From the NCBI GenBank assembly GCA_000818945.1, contig KN805394.1, positions 17,688 to 81,687 of the forward strand: DNA of 64,000 nt, given 5' to 3'. Shown here one piece after another: positions 39,657 to 48,509 of the stretch; position 1 is the first letter of the stretch, and each line of letters starts with the position of its first letter. Both the position numbers and the translations under genes were made by a program. This DNA comes from Schizochytrium sp. CCTCC M209059. Lineage: Eukaryota; Sar; Bigyra; Thraustochytrida; Thraustochytriidae. The notes under the pieces are model-generated. The model searched no databases. It had not been told where the DNA came from and saw only the letters and a list, made by a program, of their open reading frames with translations.

Positions 39657-42042
39657 TTATTCGAGGCGAACATAGTTGGCGGGAAAGATACCTTCGGCGC
39701 CCGTGCCCTCATTACGTCCCCGCCACCAGTTGTCGTCAATCTCCTCCAGAATGATAATGACATCGTCAATCTGGAACGCGAGGTCCTCGGCTTCCTCACC
39801 AGGAAAGTCGAACTCTGCGATTGCACGTTTCGAAGATGGGTTCGAAGGAGGCGCAGGTGGCGGCGCTGTCTCCGTGGCCGTTGCAGATGGTGCATCTGCG
39901 CCGCTAGTCGTCTCACCGGTCTCCTCTGTGGATTCATCCGCCTCTACCAAGTAAGCACGCGGCACGAGACCCTCTGCACCCGTTTCCAAGTTGCGGCCAC
40001 GATACCACTCCTCGTCAATCTCTTCAAGAATCTCGACACGATTCCCGCTTTGTGTTTCCAGGTCATCTTCTTCCTCCTTGGTAAAGTCGTAGGCAGCAAC
40101 AAGAATACGATTGCTTGAAGCAGACGCGGAGCTCGCCGACGTTTGCGCTTGTGCCGCCGCGGCCATGTCTTCTTCGGCCTTGCGGCGCTTTTCCTCTTCC
40201 TCCTCTGCAGCCTTGCGACGCTGCTCTTCTTCCTCCTCTGCGGCCTTGCGGCGCCGTTCCTCCTCCTCTTCTGCAGCCTTGCGGCGTTGCGCTTCTTTTT
40301 CTTCTTCTTCTGCTGCAGCCTTGCGGCGTTGCTCTTCCTCCTCTTCAGCTTGGCGACGTTGGGCCTCTTGCTCTTCTTCAGCTTGGCGACGTTGGGCCTC
40401 TTGCTCTTCTTTTGGCGACGTTGGGCCTCTTGCCCTGGCTTTGCTCCTCAGGGGCAGATCCAGCATCGGTGACCTCTTCCACATAGTTTGCAGGAAAGAT
40501 GCCCTCACTCTGGTTCGTAAGATTGCGGCCTTGCCACCACTGGCCGTCAATATCCTCGAGCTTTTCAATAAAATCGCCCTCTGCAAAACTCAAGTCTCCC
40601 TCTTCCTCGCCGTCAAAGGAAAACATGGCGCGGAACCGGGCGCTTCGCGCGGCCGCCGAGCCGCTCGTTTCCTCTTGCTTCTGTGAGGTCTCATTGTCTG
40701 CCGCAGCCTCGGCCGCTGTGGTCTCCGTTCGTGCCTTCTCTTCTTCCTGCTGTTGGCGCTCGCGTTCCTCTCGTTCCTGACGCTCACGTCGCTCACGTTC
40801 CTCTTGCTCCTGGCGTTCGCGTAATTCGCGTTCCTCTTGCTCCTGACGTTCGCGTCGTTCGCGTTCCTCTTGCTCCTCGCGTTCGCGTCTTTCGCGTTCT
40901 TGTCGCTCTTGTTGTTCTTGGTCTTGTCGCTCTTGTTGTTCGCGCTCTTCTTGCTCGCGACGCGCTTTTTCTTGCTCGCGCTCTTCTTGCTCGCGACGCT
41001 CCTTTTCCTGGGCCTCGCGCTCTTCTTGCTCGCGACGCTCCTTTTCCTGGGCCTCGCGCTCCTCGCGTTCGCGTTGTTCTTGGGCTTCACGGGTCTCGCG
41101 GTCTTCGCGTTCGCGCTTGGCGCGCTCCTCGCGTTCAGCGAGCTCTCGTTGCTCGCGTTGCTGGCGCTCTTCTCGTTCTTGGTTTTCACGTTCGGCGCGA
41201 GCGCGTTCTTCGGCCTCGCGAGCTTCGCGTTCCTTTTGCTGCCGAGCTTGGTCTTCATGGCGATTGTGCTCCTCTTGTTCATCTTTTTGCCGCTGAAGTC
41301 GCGTCACCTCATCTACCTTTTCTCGGCGCATGCGCTCGAGTTCTTCGGCGCGCTCTTGCTCGCGCTTACGCACCATCTCTTCGTACGCGTTCCGGCCACT
41401 CTTACGGCGTGCGGTCATTTCGGCAAGCTCTTTCCGTCGCGCCTCTTCCTCGAGCTGGGCCGCGGACTTGACGGATTCCTGGCCCACATAAGTGTTCGCT
41501 GCTTGCCCAGCACGAAGCGCATCGAGCTCCTTTTGGCGCGCTGCCTTGATGGACTCTTCACGCTGACGTGCCGTCGACATGCCCGATGAACTCGCCAGAG
41601 AGAGCGGGGTCGCAGCCGGAGCATAGTCGGCCTTGACGGGGGTTCGCTGCTCTTGCTCGCTCTTGGCCTTGGCCTCGGCATCGGCCTTGGCTCTTGTTTC
41701 GGCTTCATGCTTGGCCTTGGCTTCGGCCTCGGCCTTGGCTCTTGCTTCAGCCTCGGCTTTGGCCTTGGCCTCGGCCTCGGCGCGCTCCTTGTCTTGCTTT
41801 GCACGGAGCTCCTCGGCAGCCTTGGCGTCTCTTTCAGCCTTTTCGCGAGCCGCTTTCTCCTCGGCCTGCTTACGTTTATTGGCGGCAGCCGTCATGGCGG
41901 TCTGCGACGGTCGCGCGGGCGGCTTGGGCGCTGCGCCAAGCCAATCGTCGTCCTCCTCGCCATTGTCGTCGCTATCGGCAAAGTCCTGCTCGTCCAGCTG
42001 CCGTCGCCGCACGGCTTCCGCGAGTCCAAATCTGTGCGCCAT
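39657..42042 (-). CDS. Triple SH3-domain scaffold protein, reading frame broken
   Basis: One gene seen as two overlapping frames. The first (42042 to a TGA at 40378) starts MAHRFGLAEAV, has a very long Glu/Arg/Gln-rich charged helix (about residues 70-440) and a first SH3 domain (FRAMFSFDGEEEGDLSF, then GIFPANYVEEV). The second frame (to TAA at 39657) continues with KAAEEEEE repeats and two more SH3 domains (LVAAYDFTKEEEDDLE and IAEFDFPGEEAEDLAF, ending GIFPANYVRLE). The frame changes near 40411, where one copy of a 33-bp repeat lacks four bases. SH3 proteins of this type (myosin-I or actin partners, endocytosis) bind Pro-rich ligands; the exact role is unknown. Either the locus is a recent pseudogene, the assembly is wrong in the repeat, or an intron bridges it. 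Confidence 0.75.
40346..40436 (-). repeat. 33-bp coding tandem repeat with a 4-base deletion
   Basis: Units CAGCTTGGCGACGTTGGGCC... begin at 40346 and 40379. The third begins at 40412 as TTGGCGACG and lacks the first four bases, CAGC. This is exactly where the frame of the SH3 gene changes. Confidence 0.8.
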
Positions 42043-42098
42043 CCTTGTTCAACAACGCGCTTATTTAGCTCCTAAATAAAGCGCCCCACTGCGCGACC

Positions 42099-42132
<34 letters not shown>

Positions 42133-43006
42133 CGCTCGTCCGCGTCCGCGTCTGCGACCACGGTCGCGCTCTTCTCTGGTTCTGAGCCTCCCTGGCTTTT
42201 CGCGAGGGCTTCGTCGCGGCAAAGCGCGCGTCGCACGTACGCACTGCTCTCCGCTGGGCGGGCTGGCTGCCTGTCCTGCCCTGCTCTGCCGCGCCCCGCT
42301 CCGCCCGCGCCTCGCGTCGCCCGCGCGGTCTCTCGTTCCCGTTCTGCGGCCGCCGCGCCGCTGCTCTTGCTCCCTCTCCCTTTCGCGCGGGTTCTCGCAC
42401 ACAAGGGCGATCAGGCGATCTCTATCTTTCTGTGCAGGGCCCGAGGCCGCGCTCGGTCTGCCTGCCCGAGTGCGTCTGCGCGCCGACCGGGCCGCGGCGT
42501 CCTGCTCTGCAGCCTGAGTGCCCTGCTGCGCTCTCTTCTGTTTTCTGCTCTGCAGGCCGCACGGTCTGCACGGCCGGGCCCCTTGCGCCGAGCGAGGCCG
42601 TGCCGCGGTGGGTCAGCTCGCTTGTGCCGACTTTCTCGAACAGGGAGGGCCCACGAGGACTCGAAGGACGAGGACGAGGATTTGGGCGTCGTTTGTGCTG
42701 GGAGAACAACGGCTTTCCATCCTCGTGGGCCGCAGCAGAGCCAGAGCCGGAGGATGTCAGGTGATTGATTGTGGAACGTGCCGCTCTCGGTCGCGGCAAG
42801 CAAAGCCGATTCATTGTGAATGTGAATGGAAAGGTGGTAGGGCATTTCAGGAGGTGGGAAAGGATAGGAGACCTGCTTAATAGAGTTTATGCAAAGGAAG
42901 AGCATATCAAGGTTGCAAAACAACGGAACGTGCACGCATGCACTTCTCAAACGTCCTTTCATACCTTCGTTTCTTCGTTCGTCCGTTCGTTCTTTCGTTC
43001 CGTAGC
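42043..43006. other. GC-rich leader of the SH3 gene and spacer
   Basis: About 960 bases. (GTGCTC)n at about 42099-42136 lies some 60 bases upstream of the SH3-gene ATG, and TCGTTCGT repeats occupy about 42966-43000 next to the GFA-type gene's end. The open frames in the GC-rich part (42411-42770) are Arg/Pro-rich and not convincing. Confidence 0.55.
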
Positions 43007-43690
43007 TCACTGGATCTTCTTGGATCCCTGGTCTTGGAAATAGACGGGTTCCTGATCGTAGTCGATGGGAGGACCAGACTTGGCATCGAACGCGTAGCAC
43101 AAAATCACAAGGAGAAAGTCCAAAGGTGACAGATCCGATCGATTCGGGCCTCGCGTGGGCGGCGTTTGCGCTTCTTCGGGAAAGCTGAGCACTATCTTCT
43201 CGCCAAAGGCATCCGGGTTCTCGACGCAGACTTCGTAGACACCAATGAAGCCAAGATAGCGATACGTGTTAAAGACCGGCGCGCCACAACACGCGGCATA
43301 GACTCGCGAATTGAGAGCCTTGGGGTTCCGGTAGCTCAATTTAAGGTTTTCGACCCCACTTTCGAAGGTCACGTTCGCCTTGCGGGTCAAGCAGATCTTC
43401 GCGCACACCTTGCTCTCGTCGAATCCGGAGGCCTCAATTCCCTTTGCCTTGCTCTGCTCTTCCGCCCACTTTGTAAACATCGTGCAGCTCTCGCAGAAGC
43501 AGCGCGCACGCATGATGTCCTCCTCAAGGGTTTCCAGGGTGCCGCGGATCTTGCCGCACGGGCAGCGCAGCGCCGACTTGAGGCGCGGCGCCTTGGCCCG
43601 TCGACGGAGACGCCAGAGCCATGCGGCCCCGGCCAGGGCCGCGCAGACCGCCGCCGCCGTCGCGACCGGCCGCTCCTCCACGAAGTCCAT
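43007..43690 (-). CDS. CENP-V/GFA-type zinc-binding protein with N-terminal membrane helix
   Basis: A 227-residue protein. The N-terminus (TAAAVCAALAGAAWLWRLRRR) is a short hydrophobic helix followed by positive charges, so it is probably a membrane anchor. Cysteine pairs CPCGKIRG (about residues 42-50), CFCESC (about 61-66) and YAACCGAP (about 130) match the zinc sites of the CENP-V/GFA and related DUF6151 fold. Bacterial members include glutathione-dependent formaldehyde-activating enzymes, but many are uncharacterised, so no activity is assigned. The ATG at 43690 is chosen; the open frame upstream runs through a (TCTG)n microsatellite (43706-43739) and is not credible. The C-terminus (YDQEPVYFQDQGSKKIQ) is polar. 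Confidence 0.7.
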   Translation of the reverse strand: MDFVEERPVATAAAVCAALAGAAWLWRLRRRAKAPRLKSALRCPCGKIRGTLETLEEDIMRARCFCESCTMFTKWAEEQSKAKGIEASGFDESKVCAKICLTRKANVTFESGVENLKLSYRNPKALNSRVYAACCGAPVFNTYRYLGFIGVYEVCVENPDAFGEKIVLSFPEEAQTPPTRGPNRSDLSPLDFLLVILCYAFDAKSGPPIDYDQEPVYFQDQGSKKIQ

Positions 43691-43705
43691 CCTTGCGCCC
43701 GTCGA

Positions 43706-43742
43706 TCTGTCTGTCTTGTCTGTCTGTCTGTCTGTCTGCGTC
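43706..43742. repeat. (TCTG)n tetranucleotide repeat
   Basis: An imperfect TCTG run 16 bases upstream of the ATG of the GFA-type gene, on the coding strand reading as CAGA. Confidence 0.9.
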
Positions 43743-44011
43743 TGTTGGTCTGAGGTCCCGGTTCTGCTCCAGATCTTTTTCGTTTCGACAATTGATGGGA
43801 GTGCCAGGGTTTTTGATTTGCTGACTGGCTGGCTGGCTGCCGGCCTGAATCGCGACACGACGACATGGGATGGTCCAAGCAATGTAAAAAAAAAGAACAA
43901 CGAAGAGACCTCGTTCGACTGTGACCTCGTTGGGAGCTGTTCGTATCGTATATACCAAGAGAAATAAAGAAAAAAAGGAAGCCATTCGTTGTTATCGACA
44001 GACGTGTATGT

Positions 44012-45964
44012 TCATGAAATGGTACAGCCAACCTGGGTGGACTTTGGTGAAAACCCAGCGAGGGAAGCGATTTGGTCCATGTGGGTCGAGTCACCGGGAG
44101 GAGCGCAATAGTTCTCCGCGGATATCTTCTCGCAGTGAGTATGTGCCATGTCGGTGAAGAGGTTGCACATCTCCTTGCGCTTTTCGACGTCGAGGCCGAT
44201 ACGCTCAAGTTGACTGATCTTCTTATCGCGCGCCTCGACCAGTCGCGTGGCGACACGGCTGAGGGTGTCCGAGTCCTCCTTGAGAAAACTAATTTGAGAG
44301 ACTGGGACTTCGGTGGAGCCTTGGCGCAAGCATTGAATAGCCTTTTCGCGGTAATGGTGGTACAGCTTGACAATGTGGGGCTCGAGCTCGCCGTCCTCCA
44401 TGTCTGCGATCTGAAGCATGTCCAGATTATAGGCCCAAACGACCCGAGCCTCGAAAAAGGAAAGAAAGGTTCCCATCTTCGAAAATGCCCCTGCGTCCTC
44501 ATCATTATTCATGGCCTCGAGAATGTAGCGCGTGTAGGCAGCATACATGTCCGCATACGAGGGCGGGTCCTCGGTGATTTCTTCGATTGTGTCGGCACGT
44601 CGCCAGCGGCGGCACCACTTACGCAGAGGTGTGTTCCATTCTACCTGGACGGCGTTCGTGTTCCACTTTGTAAAGACGAGGAAGCACGACTGACGCATCT
44701 CTCCGAAGAGCTCCATTAGAGTCAATTCGTTGGCCATCGTCGCCGGCGTAGCGCGCGTGTTCGTGTCGAAACTAATGAGAACGTTGTTAATGATGCGCAA
44801 TTTGCTGATCGACTCTGTGGACATCATAATCTTGGACAAGAGCTCGGTATCGGTCACGGAGGTGTCCGCGCCCAGGCCTTGCGTATCAATGAAACTGACA
44901 AAGTGATCGTCCGAAATGTAGCCATCGTTCATCTGGCATCCGCGTGTGCCCTGTGCCTGCGCGCCACTTACGCGACACACATTGCGATTCAGCAGCATGT
45001 TCAGCGAGCTGCTCTTGCCCTGGCCCGTGCACCCTACGACAATGAGGTTAAAAGCGAGCTTTTTGCCTGCATTCTTTCGTGCGAGCAAGAGCTGATCCCG
45101 CTCGTACTTGGCCTTTTGCAGCTCCACCTTGACAGTTTCCATTGCGCGCAGGGAAAGGCTCCCTTCGGGCAAGAGATCCAACTCTTGCACCTGGCGCGTA
45201 AGGTTGTCGATGCGTCTCTCGAGAGCGGCGACCTCGTCTTCTTCGTCCTTGGACTCTTCCGCATCGGCTTGAGCATCAGCACAGCTCGCTGGCTCGCCAT
45301 CGCCTACGCGGGCGTCAATATCCTTGCAAGTCGCATTTACGGCCTCTGCCTCCGACTCGTTTGCGCGTGGATTCGTGACGGTATTAGAATCGGCAGCCGA
45401 CGGACAGCCCGTAGGCTCTGAGGTCATCTTTTCCAGAATCTCTCCGAATACGCGCGACTCTTCCGTCTCTTCCGGGTCCTCATTCGCTGTTGCTTCGCTG
45501 CAAGCGGTGGCCTCAGAGAACCTCCGCCCCGTCGACACGTCTCCCGTTCGCCCTCGTGCAGATGATGACTGCTCGCGCAAAGAATTGTTCGTCGGCCTTT
45601 GCTGTTCTGGGGCAAGCGGCGGTTCCGAAGCGAGCGCGCTCTCATTCGAGGCTACCAGCGATGCTCCTTCGCCCTTTACTTCGCAATCGTTATTGTCCTT
45701 GGTAATCGTTGCGGCCTGGGGCGTCGGGAACTGAAACTCGTAGGCACTGGCGCCTTCCTTCCTGTTGGTCTCGTTACCCTCGGCTGCGACGGCTTCAAGC
45801 GCTTCGATTACTTCGCCAGTTCCGAGTCGCGCTGCAGCGACTGCAATTTGGGCTGGATCCTTGGCGAGAAGAACATTCGACGCATCTCTGACGGAGGCGC
45901 CCTCACTGCGTTTTTCATAGAACCTCAGAATTGTCTCGAGCGTGGTCTGCGTAATGTCCCCCAT
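44012..45964 (-). CDS. AIG1/GIMAP-like GTPase with C-terminal CaaX box
   Basis: A 650-residue protein. An acidic, disordered first half leads to a coiled coil (VAALERRIDNLTRQVQEL) and a G domain: G1 GCTGQGKSS near residue 311, G3 DTQGLG, and a G4-like TKWN in LVFTKWNTNAV. This order and the VVGCTGQGKSSSLN stretch resemble AIG1-type (GIMAP/Toc) GTPases. A helical C-terminus follows. The final four residues, CTIS, form a CaaX box, and the Ser predicts farnesylation, so the protein may be membrane-attached through a lipid and not a transmembrane helix. The ATG at 45964 is the first in frame; upstream codons to 46582 start with GTG and are low-complexity. The cellular role is unknown. Confidence 0.78.
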   Translation of the reverse strand: MGDITQTTLETILRFYEKRSEGASVRDASNVLLAKDPAQIAVAAARLGTGEVIEALEAVAAEGNETNRKEGASAYEFQFPTPQAATITKDNNDCEVKGEGASLVASNESALASEPPLAPEQQRPTNNSLREQSSSARGRTGDVSTGRRFSEATACSEATANEDPEETEESRVFGEILEKMTSEPTGCPSAADSNTVTNPRANESEAEAVNATCKDIDARVGDGEPASCADAQADAEESKDEEDEVAALERRIDNLTRQVQELDLLPEGSLSLRAMETVKVELQKAKYERDQLLLARKNAGKKLAFNLIVVGCTGQGKSSSLNMLLNRNVCRVSGAQAQGTRGCQMNDGYISDDHFVSFIDTQGLGADTSVTDTELLSKIMMSTESISKLRIINNVLISFDTNTRATPATMANELTLMELFGEMRQSCFLVFTKWNTNAVQVEWNTPLRKWCRRWRRADTIEEITEDPPSYADMYAAYTRYILEAMNNDEDAGAFSKMGTFLSFFEARVVWAYNLDMLQIADMEDGELEPHIVKLYHHYREKAIQCLRQGSTEVPVSQISFLKEDSDTLSRVATRLVEARDKKISQLERIGLDVEKRKEMCNLFTDMAHTHCEKISAENYCAPPGDSTHMDQIASLAGFSPKSTQVGCTIS

Positions 45965-47310
45965 CTGCTCGGGACCTTGCTCTTGAAGGGGGACCTCGAG
46001 GGCTGCCGCCGGCGCGTCGACGCGTAGAGCTCCTTCCTCCTCGCCGCGCGGCTCTCCCGTCCGCGCGCCTTGCGCAAGGTCGGCGGCGTTATCCTCTCCT
46101 CGTACGACGAGGTCGCGCTCGTCGTGGTGGGCTCTTGCTGCGAGCGGGTCCTGCTGCGATTTCCGCTCCGCGCAGTGCAGCGCGGCCTCGAGGGCCGAGC
46201 CCGCGGCGGCGGCGAGCGCCGCCGTCGACGTGCGCACGGCGGCGGCGCCCAGCTGCACGCGCGCAGCCCCGCTCGCTCGACCGGGCCGCGGCGCGCGAGC
46301 GGAGCGGGGGCGGGGGGGCGGGCGGCCTGGCCTGGCCTGGCTGCCCGGCTGCCTGTCTGTCTGTCTCGTGCGCCGAGGGCCTTGCTTGCGTCGCGCGCGG
46401 TCCTGCGAAAGTTGGTTTTTGCGATCTGATTTGACCGCGCCTCGCTCTTGCTTGCTAGTATAAGGGTCCACTCGAGCTCGTGTTGGTTGACCTTGGGCTT
46501 CTTCTTCTTCTTGCTCGCTCGCGGCGCGTCGATCGGACGCGGAAGCGGCCTGCTCTGCGGACGAAGCGGCAGCGAGAGACACTCGCGCTCAACGCGGAGC
46601 GAGCGAAAGCGAGATGCGTGTTTTTGCTTCTGCTTCGAAGTCAAGCGAAATCGAGATGGTCTCTTTATTATGCATGGCTGCACCAAAGAGCCCTCGCTGG
46701 CTGCTAAACACAAGGCAAGACAATTCATGAGCAAGGCAAGACATGAACAAGGTGAAGAAGAAGGGCCAAGCTTCTTCGAGATGGATTTTCTTCCTCTCCC
46801 CCGCCGGCCCACGACACACACGTGAGACAGTCAGCCCGAAGAGCGCACGAGCAGTCCAAGCTTTCATGGTGGGACGCGCGTGAGACCCTCAAGCTCGACC
46901 TCGAAGAAACAAGCACAGAGGCTCTCGCTGTCTGTGAACCCTCGTCCTTCGAGCCTGCCTGTCTGCAGCTGCAAGCAAGCAAGCAAGCAAGCCAGCTGAG
47001 CCACAACTTCTGACAACAAATAACACCTTCCTCGGCAGCCACCTTTGCTGGCTGGCTATTGTGTAAAGTTGGCCAAGCCTGGACAAGCAATGGCAACGTG
47101 CTTGGGAGGGGAAAGAAGAGAAGTAGGCTTGGGGCCTGAAACCTACCACCGTGCTACCTGTCGGCGATGATGATCACCCATCTCATCAATCAGAGGATGA
47201 TGATGAAGAAGAAGCCAGCGAAACCACAGTCGCCACTGCATTGCCATCGTGACTGCTGTAATTAGCTTGTCCGTTTGGGAGCGGCGCGGCGCGACACGAC
47301 CGCGGAAGAA

Positions 47311-47339
47311 ATAGTAGTAGTAGTAGTAGTAGTAGTAGT
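47311..47339. repeat. (TAG)n microsatellite
   Basis: Nine to ten TAG units in non-coding sequence. Confidence 0.9.
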
Positions 47340-48026
47340 TTTAGTACTATGACGATGCGATGCGGCACGCGCTAGGCACGTTACGTGGGGGCACACACCG
47401 TCTCGCGTTCTCACGTTCCCAAGAAAATGGACTCGCCGGCACGCGCCCAACCCTCGCTCGGTTTTCTTCTCGGCGGCGGCGACGTGGTCGGGCTGGGCAT
47501 GCCGCGCACAGGCGTGGCGGCTGGGGCCATGGCCGTCAGCACGGCTCGGCGCCCGCGAAGGAGGGACGCGGCGAGCGAGGAGAGGGCGGTTTTCCATCTC
47601 CTCCTTTCCACTCTTTACAGTTGAGATGGGACGGGAGGCTGGTTCGCCTGCGCCCGCAGTATATATAATAGCGAGGCACGATACACTGAAGAATGCAGTG
47701 CCGTACAGTGGAGCAAACCGCGCGTAAAGGGCGAGTTCGCAGTAGAAAGGGGGAAAAGAAAAGGGCTTTTCTCTCTGTGCGAGGCAAACAGTAATCGATT
47801 GATTGTCTGATCAATCGATCAGTCGATCGATTGATCGATTGACTGATCCCCGCCCGTGCGCCCTCCCGCGCGACCGGCCCGGCCTCGGCCGACGGCGCCT
47901 GTCTCCGCGCCGCCCGCGCCGCGCGCGGACACGCCGCCGCCGCCTGCGCGAGGCGCTGAGGCGCCGCGTCCCTCCCTCCCTGGAGCCAGATCTTCGCAAT
48001 CGATCGGTGGCGAGTCCATTCCGTCG

Positions 48027-48048
48027 CCCCCCCCCCCCCCCCCCCCCC
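48027..48048. repeat. Homopolymer run of 22 C
   Basis: Unusually long C tract. Long runs of this type are prone to sequencing error, so its length is uncertain. Confidence 0.9.
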
Positions 48049-48316
48049 GCGGCGAGGCTGCGCGGCTGCGTGCGTGCGTGCGTGGCTGCTGCTGCTGCTG
48101 CTGTTTCTGCGTGCGCGCGGCCGAGGGCGGGTCGTCGCGTGTGCTCGCTCGCGCGTGCGCGGGACGCCGAGAAAGACAGAGACAGACGCTCGGCACGCGC
48201 AAGTGCGCTATCGCCTGCGCGAAAGTGCGCCAAAGGCCGCGCCTCAACCGCGGTATCGCGCCGCTCACAGGGGTTTATCGCGCCAAGTTTGACTTGCGCG
48301 CGAGTTCGCCCTCTTC

Positions 48317-48352
48317 GAGACGAGACGAGACGAGACGAGACGAGACGAGACG
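48317..48352. repeat. (GAGAC)n pentanucleotide repeat
   Basis: About seven units, 158 bases upstream of the ATG of the PH-J gene, likely in its 5' UTR. Confidence 0.9.
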
Positions 48353-48509
48353 CAAGTTGACTCGAGTTGACGCGACGCGACTCGTGCAGACGCGGACGGC
48401 GGACACGGACGCCGGCGAAAAGCAAGGCCGGTCGTCTTCGAGGCCTACCAATCTACCTACCTGTCTGCTGCTCGCTCGCTCGCGTTGTCGCGCTGGCTAA
48501 GGATCGAAG

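Larger units (their letters stand above)
45965..48509. other. Gene-poor region between the GTPase and PH-J genes
   Basis: About 2.5 kb of mostly GC-rich sequence. Repeats: CCTGG and TGTC runs at 46322-46367, AAGC repeats near 46974-46990, (TAG)n at 47311-47339, a TATATATAAT at 47660-47669, (GATC)n-like sequence at about 47808-47845, 22 consecutive C at 48027-48048, (GAGAC)n at 48317-48352. A 65-codon frame from 47427 has a strong start context (AAAATGG) but no homology I recognise. No gene is firmly supported. Confidence 0.55.

Noticed and set aside
40683..41589. Plus-strand hydrophobic frames resembling a membrane protein
   Set aside because: They are the antisense of the Glu/Arg-rich charged helix of the SH3 protein (GAG/CGC codons reversed give Leu and Ala).
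45965..46582. Upstream extension of the AIG1-like GTPase
   Set aside because: No ATG in it (it starts at GTG), and it is Arg/Pro/Ala-rich low-complexity sequence.
47427..47624. 65-codon frame with ideal start context (AAAATGG)
   Set aside because: No recognisable motif, overlapping frames on both strands, and no repeat or promoter arrangement like that of the other genes. It remains possible.
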